A DNA stretch of 64,000 nucleotides from Lentilactobacillus laojiaonis (GCF_020616595.1 NZ_CP085278.1:186001-250000), one strand, 5' to 3'; shown: positions 1 to 8,253, counted from the stretch's first letter. Notes: generated from the sequence alone by a model not told the origin. Translations and numbers: made by a program.

Positions 1-1401
1 CCTAAAATTAAGGTAGAAACTTTATCTCAACGCTTTAGTGATCAATTTATCGAAGAACTCAAACCGATTAATAATTTAAAAAATAGTTTACAATATTTTA
101 AAGCCGTTTCTGCTTATGCTAACCATTTGAATAAAGAAGATATGTTATTTAAAAACATTGTCTTTAATGGTGAAATTTTAATTTCTAAAGAAAAAATCGC
201 TGAAATTTATTATAGCTTCAACGAAAACTATAATTTAAGAAATCGTTTGTCTGAAACTAAAGAATCACTATTAAAACTTTTAAATCGCAAAATTTCTGCA
301 GAAATGCGAAAAGATTGGGTTGAAGAAGCAGTTCAAAATTTAACCAAACAAGACATTCAAGAAATGCATAAAAGTGCGGAAGAAGAAATTTTAAATGCTG
401 ATAAGGAATTTAATTTCTTGGCTCGTCAAATTGTCATTAAAGCCTTTGGTAAAGCTCAAAAGCAAATCACACGTGCAAGATTTTTACGCATTAACAATCA
501 ATTCATTCATATGTTACGCAGTATTCCACAAATTATTAATTTAGAAAAACATGGTTTAACTAGAGATCAATGGAATAAGGAAGTTGATCGAGTAATTGGT
601 GATTTTAAAGAAGGTAAATTATCTATGGCGGACGTTTCTCCATATCTTTATCTCTATGATCTAATTACTGGAAAACGCGGGGATCGCGAAATGCGATATG
701 TATTTATTGATGAAATTCAAGATTACTCGGCTTTCCAATTGGCTTATCTAAAATATAATTTCCCACGGGCTAAATTTACTTTATTGGGAGACTTAAACCA
801 GGCTATTTTTACACACGAAAATAGTCATCGCTTATTGTCGGAATTAAGTACCATGTTTGATCCTGATAAAACTCAAGTAGTACAATTAACTAAGTCTTAT
901 CGATCAACCAAACAAATTACCGACTTTACTAAGCACTTACTCAAAGATGGAGAAGCTATTGAAGCGTTTGATCGTCAAGGAGAAGTCCCTCATATTTATG
1001 TAACTGACGGTTTAGATGCAGCGGTTAAGCAAGTTGAACGCCAAGTTAAAATTAATTTAGATGAACATGGAACCACTGCAATTATTGGTAAAAACTTAAA
1101 AGAATGTGAAGCTATTACGGAACGCTTAAAAGCTGACGGCTTAACTCCTAATTTGATTAAGACAGAAAATCAACGGTTAACCAATGGTACTTTGGTGATT
1201 CCATCTTATCTTGCCAAGGGATTGGAATTCGATAGTGTAATTATGTGGGATGCTTCATCGTTAGCTTATCATGATGAAGATGATCGCCAATTAGTTTACA
1301 CCATTGGAACTAGAGCCATGCACCGCTTAACGATTGTGGCCATCGGTCATTTATCACCATTGTTTGAGCTAGTTCCTAAAGATGAATATGAATTAAATTA
1401 G
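1..1401 (+). CDS. helD: HelD-like RNA polymerase recycling ATPase (3' part, start outside window)
   Basis: The frame is open from the first base with no start codon, so this is the C-terminal 466 residues of a longer protein. It is a UvrD/Rep-like superfamily 1 ATPase; HelD, which uses ATP to free stalled RNA polymerase from DNA, fits best. Visible motifs are the Walker B-like DEIQD followed by GDLNQAIF (bases about 709-810), SYRST (near 898), the motif V-like GLEFD (near 1220) and the motif VI-like GTRAMHR (near 1306). Walker A must lie upstream. The DEIQDYS sequence and the short tail after motif VI suit HelD better than PcrA or Rep. It ends 11 bases before the next gene's start, so the two are probably cotranscribed. 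Confidence 0.75.
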   Translation, partial: PKIKVETLSQRFSDQFIEELKPINNLKNSLQYFKAVSAYANHLNKEDMLFKNIVFNGEILISKEKIAEIYYSFNENYNLRNRLSETKESLLKLLNRKISAEMRKDWVEEAVQNLTKQDIQEMHKSAEEEILNADKEFNFLARQIVIKAFGKAQKQITRARFLRINNQFIHMLRSIPQIINLEKHGLTRDQWNKEVDRVIGDFKEGKLSMADVSPYLYLYDLITGKRGDREMRYVFIDEIQDYSAFQLAYLKYNFPRAKFTLLGDLNQAIFTHENSHRLLSELSTMFDPDKTQVVQLTKSYRSTKQITDFTKHLLKDGEAIEAFDRQGEVPHIYVTDGLDAAVKQVERQVKINLDEHGTTAIIGKNLKECEAITERLKADGLTPNLIKTENQRLTNGTLVIPSYLAKGLEFDSVIMWDASSLAYHDEDDRQLVYTIGTRAMHRLTIVAIGHLSPLFELVPKDEYELN

Positions 1402-1412
1402 GGGAATGTAAG

Positions 1413-2339
1413 ATGATTACCAAAAACCAATTATCGCCAAATTGCGAAATTATTAGTGTTTTAAACGAATCCTTAGAAGATATCGATACGTTAAGTCAAG
1501 ATTATGATATTGATGCTGAAATGCTAATGTATGCTCGGGATTATGATGAACGTTCACGAATTGAATTTTCTCCCGGAGGAGATTGGAATTTAATTGTTTA
1601 TGATATTGCTACTCTAAAGGATAAAGATAGTTCCAACGTGAAAGATCCGACAGCGCCAATTACTTTTATATTTAAAGCTGATAAACTTTTGATTTTTATG
1701 ACTAGTGTAACTAAGTTTGATCCGCAAAAGTTGATTAAAATTCCTGAAGACATGGATCTCGATCAACTTAATCCCATGGATACAATTTTGCTAATTATCT
1801 ACTCATTGGCATATCGGTATTACGATGTAATTCATGCGATTGATAAACGGCGTCAGATGGTACAAAAAGGCTTAAACCAAACGACTAGTCGTAAATCGAT
1901 TACCCAATTAATGGGATTACAAACTCAATTAGTCTACTATTTAACGGCTCTAGATTCTGATAATCGAGTTTTAAATGAATTAGAATACAATAAGTTTGTA
2001 AAATTAAACCAAGTTCAATCAGAACAATTAAAAGATGTCCAAATTGAAATTTCTCAAGGATTAGAAATGGCTCAAATGGCTAGTGCGGTTATTAAGCACG
2101 TTTCGGATGCTTACTCGAATATCTTAGACAATAGTTTGAATAACACTATGAAATTTTTAACTATTTGGTCGATTATTTTGGCAGTTCCTACTATTATTTT
2201 TGGATTTTTTGGACAGAACGTGCAATTACCGATGGTATCGTCAAAAATGGGATGGTTAGTAACAATTGGTGTTGCGGTATTCTTTACTTTACTACTATGG
2301 GGATTTTATGAGTTATACCAACATCTTAGTAATCGCTGA
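1413..2339 (+). CDS. corA: CorA-like magnesium/divalent cation transporter
   Basis: A 308-residue protein of the CorA (MIT) family: a large N-terminal cytoplasmic part rich in helices and two closely spaced transmembrane segments near the C-terminus (about residues 248-266 and 281-299), ending in a short polar tail. Family members form pentameric channels for Mg2+ or Co2+. The usual YGMN signature after the first membrane helix is replaced by FGQN (residues 266-269, bases 2208-2219), which is unusual because GMN forms the selectivity loop. A GGGGAATGTAAG ribosome site lies just before the ATG. Transport specificity cannot be read from the sequence; a paralogue with altered selectivity is possible. 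Confidence 0.8.
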   Translation: MITKNQLSPNCEIISVLNESLEDIDTLSQDYDIDAEMLMYARDYDERSRIEFSPGGDWNLIVYDIATLKDKDSSNVKDPTAPITFIFKADKLLIFMTSVTKFDPQKLIKIPEDMDLDQLNPMDTILLIIYSLAYRYYDVIHAIDKRRQMVQKGLNQTTSRKSITQLMGLQTQLVYYLTALDSDNRVLNELEYNKFVKLNQVQSEQLKDVQIEISQGLEMAQMASAVIKHVSDAYSNILDNSLNNTMKFLTIWSIILAVPTIIFGFFGQNVQLPMVSSKMGWLVTIGVAVFFTLLLWGFYELYQHLSNR

Positions 2340-2464
2340 AAATTAATTTTCCGAATTAACAATTTTTAATTATTTAATTTCTTTACTTTTTCTTAAGATT
2401 TATCTTTAAATTATGAATATTTTAATTTATGATAGTAAGGGAAAGAATAAAGGGGAAGCTTAAA

Positions 2465-2716
2465 TTGATTAAATCATTGTTGGTAATGTTTTGCATTATC
2501 TTAATAATTGGAATATTTTTTCAGGATTGGCTAGATCAACATGGATTTAGTCTTCTAGTACCGGTATTTTATACGGTATTTCTAATTGGAATTACCTTTG
2601 CTTCAGTCTTAGGTTTTAAAATTTTTAATTTTTTAGAATTTTCAATTGCGCTACTGGCTTGCTTATACTTATGGGTGCGCTGGTATTATCAAATGAATAA
2701 TAATAAAGACCGCTAA
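2465..2716 (+). CDS. small membrane protein of unknown function
   Basis: An 83-residue hydrophobic protein with about three predicted membrane segments (residues 4-20, 27-48 and 56-73) and a basic C-terminal end. I do not recognise the family. The TTG at 2465 is chosen because AGGGGA at 2451-2456 stands eight bases upstream; an ATG at 2429 in the same frame would add a charged N-terminus and has no ribosome site of its own. The stop codon lies inside the terminator hairpin that follows. Confidence 0.55.
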   Translation: MIKSLLVMFCIILIIGIFFQDWLDQHGFSLLVPVFYTVFLIGITFASVLGFKIFNFLEFSIALLACLYLWVRWYYQMNNNKDR

Positions 2717-2738
2717 CTTTAAAGTTAGTGGTCTTTTT
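2708..2738 (+). terminator. Rho-independent terminator
   Basis: GACCGCTAACTTT and AAAGTTAGTGGTC form a 13-pair stem (one G.T pair) followed by TTTTT. The left arm includes the stop codon of the small membrane protein gene. Confidence 0.85.
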
Positions 2739-2741
2739 AAA

Positions 2742-2750
2742 TGCTATAAT
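2742..2750 (+). promoter_or_regulatory. extended -10 promoter of coaA
   Basis: TGCTATAAT is an extended -10 box 29 bases upstream of the coaA start and just after the terminator. No good -35 hexamer is seen, as expected for an extended -10 promoter. Confidence 0.5.
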
Positions 2751-2778
2751 TTAATAAAATTAAAGATGGAGAAGTTCA

Positions 2779-3702
2779 ATGGAAGATTTAATGAATTACT
2801 ACGTTTTTTCTAAAGATGAGTGGAAAAAATTTTATATTGAAAATGATTTACCAATTGACCAATTAGATTTAAAAAAAATCAAAGCGTTTAATGATAAAAT
2901 TTCGCTACAAGATGTTTCGGATATTTACATTCCATTAATTCATTTAATAAATTTACAAAATAAAAACTTTGATCAATGGCAAGATACTAAATCTAGATTT
3001 TTAAAGAAACCTGAAAGAAAAGTTCCTTTTATTATTGGAATTTCAGGGAGTGTGGCGGTCGGGAAATCTACTACTGCTCGCTTACTAGAAGAGTTACTGG
3101 ATTATTATTTGCCCGATAAAAAAATCCAGTTAATTACTACGGATGGTTTTTTGTTTTCCAATAAGGAGTTACGCCAGCGTAATTTATCGGATCGAAAAGG
3201 ATTTCCGGAAAGTTATGATATGGCCAAATTAATTACCTTTTTAAATAATGTTAAATCCGGGATGCCTAACGCGATGGCACCGGTGTATTCACATCAAGTA
3301 TACGATATTATTCCCAACCGTTTTGATATTATTGATCGTCCAGATATTTTAATTGTGGAAGGAATTAATACTTTACAATTACCATCGAACGAGCAAATTT
3401 ATATTAGTGATTTTACAGATTTTTCAATTTATGTGGATGCTGACACTGATCTAATTGAAAGTTGGTATTTAGAGCGTTTTGGTAAATTAATGGAAACAGC
3501 TTTCCAAGATCCTAGTAACTATTATTATCGATATGCAGTGGGGGATCGAGCAGAAGCTTTTGATATGGCTAAATTAGTTTGGAAGAAAATTGATTTACCC
3601 AATTTAGAAGAAAATATTTTACCAACCAAGAGTCGAGCCGACATGATTATGCATAAAGTTAAGCATCATCGAGTCGATAAATTATATCTGAGAAAATATT
3701 AA
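2779..3702 (+). CDS. coaA: type I pantothenate kinase
   Basis: A 307-residue cytoplasmic enzyme that phosphorylates pantothenate with ATP, the first and rate-setting step of coenzyme A synthesis. The P-loop GISGSVAVGKST (bases about 3040-3075) is the typical CoaA Walker A. The DGFLFSN, PVYSHQVYDI and VEGINTLQ stretches that follow are also characteristic of bacterial type I enzymes. Length matches the family (about 305-316). The start has GGAGAAG nine bases upstream. It sits between two promoters and is probably monocistronic. In other Lactobacillaceae coaA is also found beside guaA. Confidence 0.95.
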   Translation: MEDLMNYYVFSKDEWKKFYIENDLPIDQLDLKKIKAFNDKISLQDVSDIYIPLIHLINLQNKNFDQWQDTKSRFLKKPERKVPFIIGISGSVAVGKSTTARLLEELLDYYLPDKKIQLITTDGFLFSNKELRQRNLSDRKGFPESYDMAKLITFLNNVKSGMPNAMAPVYSHQVYDIIPNRFDIIDRPDILIVEGINTLQLPSNEQIYISDFTDFSIYVDADTDLIESWYLERFGKLMETAFQDPSNYYYRYAVGDRAEAFDMAKLVWKKIDLPNLEENILPTKSRADMIMHKVKHHRVDKLYLRKY

Positions 3703-3724
3703 TGTTTGTGTTTTAAGATAACCA

Positions 3725-3753
3725 TTGACTATCATTGGTTTATGAATTATCAT
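3725..3753 (+). promoter_or_regulatory. sigma-A promoter of guaA
   Basis: TTGACT, a 17-base spacer and TATCAT. The -10 box overlaps an upstream in-frame ATG at 3752, which therefore cannot be the translation start of guaA. Confidence 0.8.
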
Positions 3754-3784
3754 GGTAAATAACAAATTTGAAAGGGTGTTTTAT

Positions 3785-5335
3785 GTGTCTAACGTTGATC
3801 TATCAGTTTTTGACGAGATATTAGTGCTAGATTTTGGTAGTCAATATAACCAATTGATTACAAGACGAATTCGTGATTTAGGCGTATATTCCGAACTAAA
3901 ATCTCATAAAATGTCCGTAGATGAGATTAAGAAACTTAATCCCAAGGGAATCATTTTTTCAGGTGGTCCTAACAGTGTTTATGGTAAGGATGCTTTTAAA
4001 GTAGATCCTGAGATTTTTAAATTAGGAATTCCAATTTTAGGTATCTGTTATGGTATGCAATTGATGACTTATGATCTTGGAGGCCAAGTAAAGAAGGCTG
4101 AAAACAGTGAATACGGTCATGCTGATATTGAAGTTACCACAGATAATGCCCGTTTATTTAAAGGTTTACCTAAAAAGCAAAGTGTATGGATGAGTCATGG
4201 GGACTTAGTTACTGAAGTACCAGCTGGCTTTGAGGCGGTTGCTACCAGTAAAGATTGTCCTATCTCTGCTATGCAAGATTTAGACCGTAATTTTTATGGA
4301 GTACAATTCCATGCCGAAGTTCAAAATACAGAATTCGGTAAAGAGATGTTGCAAAACTTTATTGAAGTTTGTGGTGCCAAAACTAATTGGACCATGGATG
4401 ACTTCATTGAGTTAGCAGTTAAAGATATCCGTGAAAAAGTAGGCGACAAAAAAGTCCTACTTGGATTATCTGGCGGGGTAGATTCTAGTGTTGTTGGAGT
4501 ACTTTTGCATAAAGCTATTGGGGATCAATTAGTATCAATTTTTGTAGATCATGGATTGCTTAGAAAATATGAAGCTGATCAAGTAATGAATAGTTTAGCC
4601 GATAAATTAGGTCTAAACATTATCAAAGTTGATGCTAAAGATCGCTTCTTAAATAAACTTAGTGGTGTTTCTGATCCAGAAACTAAACGTAAGATTATTG
4701 GTAATGAATTTATTGAAGTCTTTAATGATGAAGCTCAAAAATTATCTGGAATTGATTTCTTAGCGCAAGGTACTTTATATACTGACATCATTGAAAGTGG
4801 TACTGATACCGCTCAAACTATCAAATCACACCATAACGTGGGTGGTTTACCAGAAGATATGCATTTTGAATTAATCGAACCTTTGAATACCTTATTCAAG
4901 GATGAAGTTCGAGTTCTAGGTGAAAAATTGGGCATTGACCATGAATTGGTTTGGCGTCAACCTTTCCCAGGACCAGGACTTGGTATTCGAGTAATCGGTG
5001 ACATTACTGAAGATAAACTTCAAATTGTTCGTGATAGTGACTACATCTTACGTGATGAATTTGCTAAAAACGGACTTGATCAAGAAGTTTGGCAATACTT
5101 CACGGTACTTCCTGGCTTTAAGAGTGTGGGAGTAATGGGTGATGGTCGTACTTATGACTACACTATTGCTATTCGTGCCGTTAATTCAATCGATGGAATG
5201 ACAGCTGACTTTGCTAAAATTCCATGGGATATCTTACAAAAGGTATCTGTTAGAATTGTAAATGAAATCGATGGAATTAATCGAGTAGTGTATGACATTA
5301 CGAGCAAGCCACCGGCAACTATTGAATGGGAATAA
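3785..5335 (+). CDS. guaA: GMP synthase (glutamine-hydrolysing)
   Basis: Converts XMP to GMP with ATP and glutamine. The N-terminal class I glutamine amidotransferase domain shows the nucleophile in GICYGMQ (C88) and the His/Glu pair in QFHAEV (H176, E178). The ATP-pyrophosphatase loop SGGVDSS follows (near base 4470), then the C-terminal dimerisation domain ending in PPATIEWE. The GTG at 3785 is taken as start: AAAGGG lies eight bases upstream, the ATG at 3752 overlaps the promoter -10 box, and the resulting 516 residues match the usual length. In QFHAEV an Ala replaces the common Pro of HPE. Own promoter, followed by a strong terminator. Confidence 0.96.
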   Translation: MSNVDLSVFDEILVLDFGSQYNQLITRRIRDLGVYSELKSHKMSVDEIKKLNPKGIIFSGGPNSVYGKDAFKVDPEIFKLGIPILGICYGMQLMTYDLGGQVKKAENSEYGHADIEVTTDNARLFKGLPKKQSVWMSHGDLVTEVPAGFEAVATSKDCPISAMQDLDRNFYGVQFHAEVQNTEFGKEMLQNFIEVCGAKTNWTMDDFIELAVKDIREKVGDKKVLLGLSGGVDSSVVGVLLHKAIGDQLVSIFVDHGLLRKYEADQVMNSLADKLGLNIIKVDAKDRFLNKLSGVSDPETKRKIIGNEFIEVFNDEAQKLSGIDFLAQGTLYTDIIESGTDTAQTIKSHHNVGGLPEDMHFELIEPLNTLFKDEVRVLGEKLGIDHELVWRQPFPGPGLGIRVIGDITEDKLQIVRDSDYILRDEFAKNGLDQEVWQYFTVLPGFKSVGVMGDGRTYDYTIAIRAVNSIDGMTADFAKIPWDILQKVSVRIVNEIDGINRVVYDITSKPPATIEWE

Positions 5336-5365
5336 AATAAGCGATTCTATTTAATTGTAAAAATT

Positions 5366-5409
5366 CATTAATAGGGTTAACCTATTAATGGCGATTATTT
5401 AATAATCGC
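5366..5409 (+). repeat. two adjacent hairpins in the guaA 3' untranslated region
   Basis: CATTAATAGG-GTTAA-CCTATTAATG (5366-5390, ten pairs) is followed without gap by GCGATTAT-TTA-ATAATCGC (5391-5409, eight pairs). Neither has a T-tract. They lie between the guaA stop and its terminator. They may stabilise the mRNA 3' end or serve as a protein site. Confidence 0.6.
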
Positions 5410-5430
5410 TGCTAAATCATAACTCTAAGG

Positions 5431-5460
5431 CCTCCAACTAATTTTAGTTGGGGGTTTTTC
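5431..5460 (+). terminator. Rho-independent terminator of guaA
   Basis: CCTCCAACTA and TAGTTGGGGG pair over ten positions with loop ATTT, followed by TTTTT. Confidence 0.85.
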
Positions 5461-5616
5461 CGTACCAAATTACTGATTAATATCTCATAAAAAAATAAAC
5501 AGTGGTTTTATTAAAATGCTGATATATCAGTATTATAACGACAAAAATATTGGAATTGATTTGTTACAAGTCCATGACAAACGAATGATTTTACTAAAAT
5601 TAACGTTAATAAATGG
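5461..5616. other. non-coding interval between terminator and candidate small RNA
   Basis: AT-rich, no reading frame with a ribosome site. The only structure seen is the perfect palindrome CTGATATATCAG at 5519-5530, which could be an operator. Confidence 0.4.
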
Positions 5617-5753
5617 TATATTTTATTAGCTCACTTGATTGCCATTTATATTCAATTAACTGAATATAGACAATGATTTGTTTATAACACACCCCATAGT
5701 TACACATACATTTAATAAAAAGCGCCTCCTTATTTAATAAGGGGGCGTTTTTT
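5617..5753 (+). ncRNA. candidate small RNA with its own promoter and terminator
   Basis: An extended -10 box, TG-G-TATATT, has its hexamer at 5617-5622 and predicts a transcript start near 5629. The transcript would contain a hairpin TATATTCA-ATTAAC-TGAATATA (5647-5668), a C/A-rich single-stranded stretch, and a strong terminator CGCCTCCTTA-TTTAA-TAAGGGGGCG plus TTTTTT (5723-5753). The guaA terminator upstream separates it from guaA, and apbE starts only after it. No coding potential is visible. The alternative is a remnant of a lost gene whose terminator survives. Confidence 0.4.
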
Positions 5754-5809
5754 ATTAAAATAAATTATATGCTATTCTAAACAATAAATTAAAACAAAGG
5801 AACTTTAAC

Positions 5810-6724
5810 ATGCAAAAAAGTCATAAACTTCATTTAATGGGAACGATTATTACTATCACGATTGAACATGCCGATCCAGAACCGATTTTAGTGGCTGTGG
5901 ATGAATTATTAAAAGAATATGAACATCGCTTCAGTGCAAATGATTATACTTCAGAATTGATGCAAATAACTAAATTTGCTGGTAAACAAGCGGTTAAAGT
6001 TGATGAAAAACTCTATGAATTAATTGAAATTGGAAAAATTTACAGTCAACTACCAAATAGTAATTTAAATATTGCGATTGGACCGTTAGTTCAAACTTGG
6101 CGAATCGGGTTTAAAGATGCTCGGGTGCCAACCGATCAAGAAATTCAACAAAAATTACAATTAACTGATCCGGCTAATATCATTTTAGATGCATATGATA
6201 AATCAGTGTATTTGGCTAACCCCCAAATGACCATTGATTTAGGAGCTTTAGCTAAAGGTTTTATTGCTGACTTAATCATTGAGTATTTAAACCAGCAGCA
6301 AGTTAAAGCAGCCTTAATCAATCTAGGTGGAAACATTGTAGCTTTAGGTAATCCAGTGGGTCGTCCATATTGGCAAATTGGGTTACAAGATCCTAGCCAA
6401 CCTAGAGGGCATTCGCTGGGGACTTTAAAAATAAAGGATCAATCAATTGTAACTTCCGGAATTTACGAACGGCATTTAGAGCAAAATGGTAAATCTTATC
6501 ATCACATCTTTGACGTTAAAACCGGTTATCCAATTCAAACCAACGTAGTAAGTTTGACTATTCTATCACAAAAATCTATTATGGGTGAGGTCTGGACCAC
6601 GATCTTATTTGGTAAGCCAGTCACAAAAATTCTAAAAATCGTCAATCAATTAGAAAATATCGAATGCATTATCGTAACTGATGATGGTAAAGTTTACCAA
6701 TCTAATAAGGAATTGTTAAAATAG
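5810..6724 (+). CDS. apbE: ApbE-type FAD:protein FMN transferase, cytoplasmic form
   Basis: A 304-residue ApbE-family enzyme. The family splits FAD with Mg2+ and links FMN by a phosphoester bond to Thr or Ser of target proteins. Visible are NLGGNI, the DLGALAKG motif (residues 143-150) and HIFDVKTGYP (H232, D235). The Mg2+-site segment usually read as aDaLxTalf is GEVWTTILF here, so Glu seems to stand in for Asp. The N-terminus has no signal peptide or lipobox, so the enzyme should act in the cytoplasm. It sits directly before two FMN-reductase-like genes, one with acceptor-like motifs in its tail. A TGCTATTCT extended -10 at 5770-5778 may be its promoter. Confidence 0.88.
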   Translation: MQKSHKLHLMGTIITITIEHADPEPILVAVDELLKEYEHRFSANDYTSELMQITKFAGKQAVKVDEKLYELIEIGKIYSQLPNSNLNIAIGPLVQTWRIGFKDARVPTDQEIQQKLQLTDPANIILDAYDKSVYLANPQMTIDLGALAKGFIADLIIEYLNQQQVKAALINLGGNIVALGNPVGRPYWQIGLQDPSQPRGHSLGTLKIKDQSIVTSGIYERHLEQNGKSYHHIFDVKTGYPIQTNVVSLTILSQKSIMGEVWTTILFGKPVTKILKIVNQLENIECIIVTDDGKVYQSNKELLK

Positions 6725-6726
6725 TG

Positions 6727-6755
6727 TTGAAATTCACTTTAAAAGCTTTTATTAT
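6727..6755 (+). promoter_or_regulatory. sigma-A promoter of the two FMN reductase genes
   Basis: TTGAAA, 17-base spacer, TATTAT, starting three bases after the apbE stop. The reductase pair can thus be transcribed separately from apbE as well as by read-through, since no terminator lies between. Confidence 0.7.
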
Positions 6756-6815
6756 AATCTTATTGTGATTTTAATAATAAAATATAATAATTTTAAAAAA
6801 TTAGGAGACTTTTAA

Positions 6816-7415
6816 ATGAATAAATTCATCGCATTAGTTGGTACTAATTCCGATAAATCTACCAATCGTAAACTTTTGCAATATATGAAAAACCATTTTG
6901 CTGATAAAGCAGAGCTAGAATTGGTTGAAATTAGAGATATTCCGATATTTGATATGCCGGAAGACATGAAATTACCAGCCATTGTTGAAGAAATTTCTAA
7001 TAAAATCAATGATAGTGATGGAGTGATCATTAGTACTCCCGAGTATGATCACTCGGTTCCAGCTAGTTTATCCAACGCTTTGGCCTGGTTATCATACGGT
7101 AATTACCCATTTGTTAACAAGCCAGTAATGATTACTGGAGCTTCATATGGATCTCTGGGTACTTCAAGAGCCCAAGCTCATTTAAGACAAATTTTAGATG
7201 CTCCTGAATTACATGCTCGAATTATGTCTAGTTCAGAATTTCTTTTAGATCACTCCTTACAAGCATTTGATAATGCCGGTAATCTCACTGATACTAAGGC
7301 TGCCGAAAATTTGGATGATCTATTTGATGACTTTGTTACTTTTGCCGATTTAAATAAACATCTCGACAATAGCAAAGATAAACAAAAAGCCGAATCATTT
7401 AATTGGCAAGCATAA
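6816..7415 (+). CDS. NAD(P)H-dependent FMN reductase family protein
   Basis: A 199-residue flavodoxin-like protein of the NADPH-dependent FMN reductase family (PF03358 type). The N-terminal VGTNSDKSTNRKLL loop corresponds to the FMN phosphate site, STPEYDHSVPASLSNAL to the isoalloxazine-side loop, and GASYGSLGTSRAQ to a third conserved loop. Members use NAD(P)H to reduce flavin or small substrates, or serve as electron-input domains for flavinylated reductases. It is the first of a tandem pair of clearly homologous genes and lacks the acidic motif tail of the second. GGAG stands upstream of the ATG. The substrate is unknown. Confidence 0.85.
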   Translation: MNKFIALVGTNSDKSTNRKLLQYMKNHFADKAELELVEIRDIPIFDMPEDMKLPAIVEEISNKINDSDGVIISTPEYDHSVPASLSNALAWLSYGNYPFVNKPVMITGASYGSLGTSRAQAHLRQILDAPELHARIMSSSEFLLDHSLQAFDNAGNLTDTKAAENLDDLFDDFVTFADLNKHLDNSKDKQKAESFNWQA

Positions 7416-7440
7416 TAATTAAAATATAAGAGGTATAATA

Positions 7441-8253
7441 ATGAAATTAGTCGGTATTGTTGGTTCAAATTCCACCAAATCATATAACCGCATGTTAATG
7501 AAATATATTGCTGTGCATTTTGATAATATTGCAGAATTAGAAATTTTAGATACTAATGATGTACCACTATTTAACCAAAGCAACAATCAAACTAATAGTG
7601 ATGCAATTCAATTTCTAAATAAGAAAATTTTAGCCGCTGATGGGGTAATTATTGCTACTCCTGAGCATAATCATACGGTTCCAGCTAACTTAAAGAGCTT
7701 AATCGAATGGCTATCTTTTGATATTCATCCCTTTGAAAAGAAACCGGTAATGATTATTGGCGCATCTTATTTTGGTCAAGGAACTTCTAGAGCTCAATTA
7801 CACCTTCGTCAAATTTTAGAAGCCCCCGGAGTAAATGCCTTAACCCTTCCAGGAAATGAATTTTTATTAGCTAATGTAAGAGGTTCATTTGATGAACATG
7901 GTGATCTTAAGGATGAACGTACTAGTGATTTCTTAAAATCAACATTAGAAAAATTTGTTAAATTTGTTAGTGTTATTAAAGCTTTAGATGATGTAGAAGA
8001 CGTCAGTGCCGATGAAAAGGTAACTGAAAGTCCTGCTGAAGAAGATGAAATTGATGCTATGGCTAGTGTTTCTTTAGATGATGAAGAAGAAACTACTCCA
8101 GCTACTAAAGAAGTCGAAGATGATGGCACCGCTAGTGTTTCAATCGACGATGAAGAAGTTGAAGAAAAACCAGTGGAAAAACCAGTTGAAACTAATTCAA
8201 CTGAAAAATCCACCGAAGATGATGCAACAGCTAGTGCTTCTTTAGATTTCTAA
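7441..8253 (+). CDS. NAD(P)H-dependent FMN reductase family protein with acidic triple-motif tail
   Basis: A 270-residue protein. Residues 1-182 are a flavodoxin-like FMN reductase domain close to its upstream neighbour (VGSNSTKSYNR, TPEHNHTVPANLKSLIEWL, GASYFGQGTSRAQ). Residues 183-270 form a low-complexity tail rich in Asp, Glu, Pro and Thr that holds three copies of D-[AG]-[MT]-A-S-[VA]-S-[LI]-D; the last copy forms the very C-terminus except for one Phe. The motif resembles the short ApbE acceptor sequence of kinetoplastid fumarate reductase (DGRSSAS), in which the last Ser carries FMN. With apbE two genes upstream, I infer that this tail may carry up to three covalent FMN groups (S211, S234, S267). 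The function is not proven. Confidence 0.85.
   Translation: MKLVGIVGSNSTKSYNRMLMKYIAVHFDNIAELEILDTNDVPLFNQSNNQTNSDAIQFLNKKILAADGVIIATPEHNHTVPANLKSLIEWLSFDIHPFEKKPVMIIGASYFGQGTSRAQLHLRQILEAPGVNALTLPGNEFLLANVRGSFDEHGDLKDERTSDFLKSTLEKFVKFVSVIKALDDVEDVSADEKVTESPAEEDEIDAMASVSLDDEEETTPATKEVEDDGTASVSIDDEEVEEKPVEKPVETNSTEKSTEDDATASASLDF
8053..8247 (+). repeat. three copies of a putative flavinylation motif
   Basis: Copies encode DAMASVSLD (8053-8079), DGTASVSID (8122-8148) and DATASASLD (8221-8247), at residues 205-213, 228-236 and 261-269. Acidic linkers separate them. The match to an ApbE acceptor is by motif similarity only. Confidence 0.6.

Noticed and set aside
3752-3784. Upstream ATG as guaA start
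   Set aside because: It overlaps the promoter -10 box and lacks a ribosome site; the GTG at 3785 has AAAGGG at proper distance and gives the family length.
7809-8213. 134-residue minus-strand reading frame
   Set aside because: Antisense to the repetitive acidic tail; a Ser-rich shadow frame without ribosome site.
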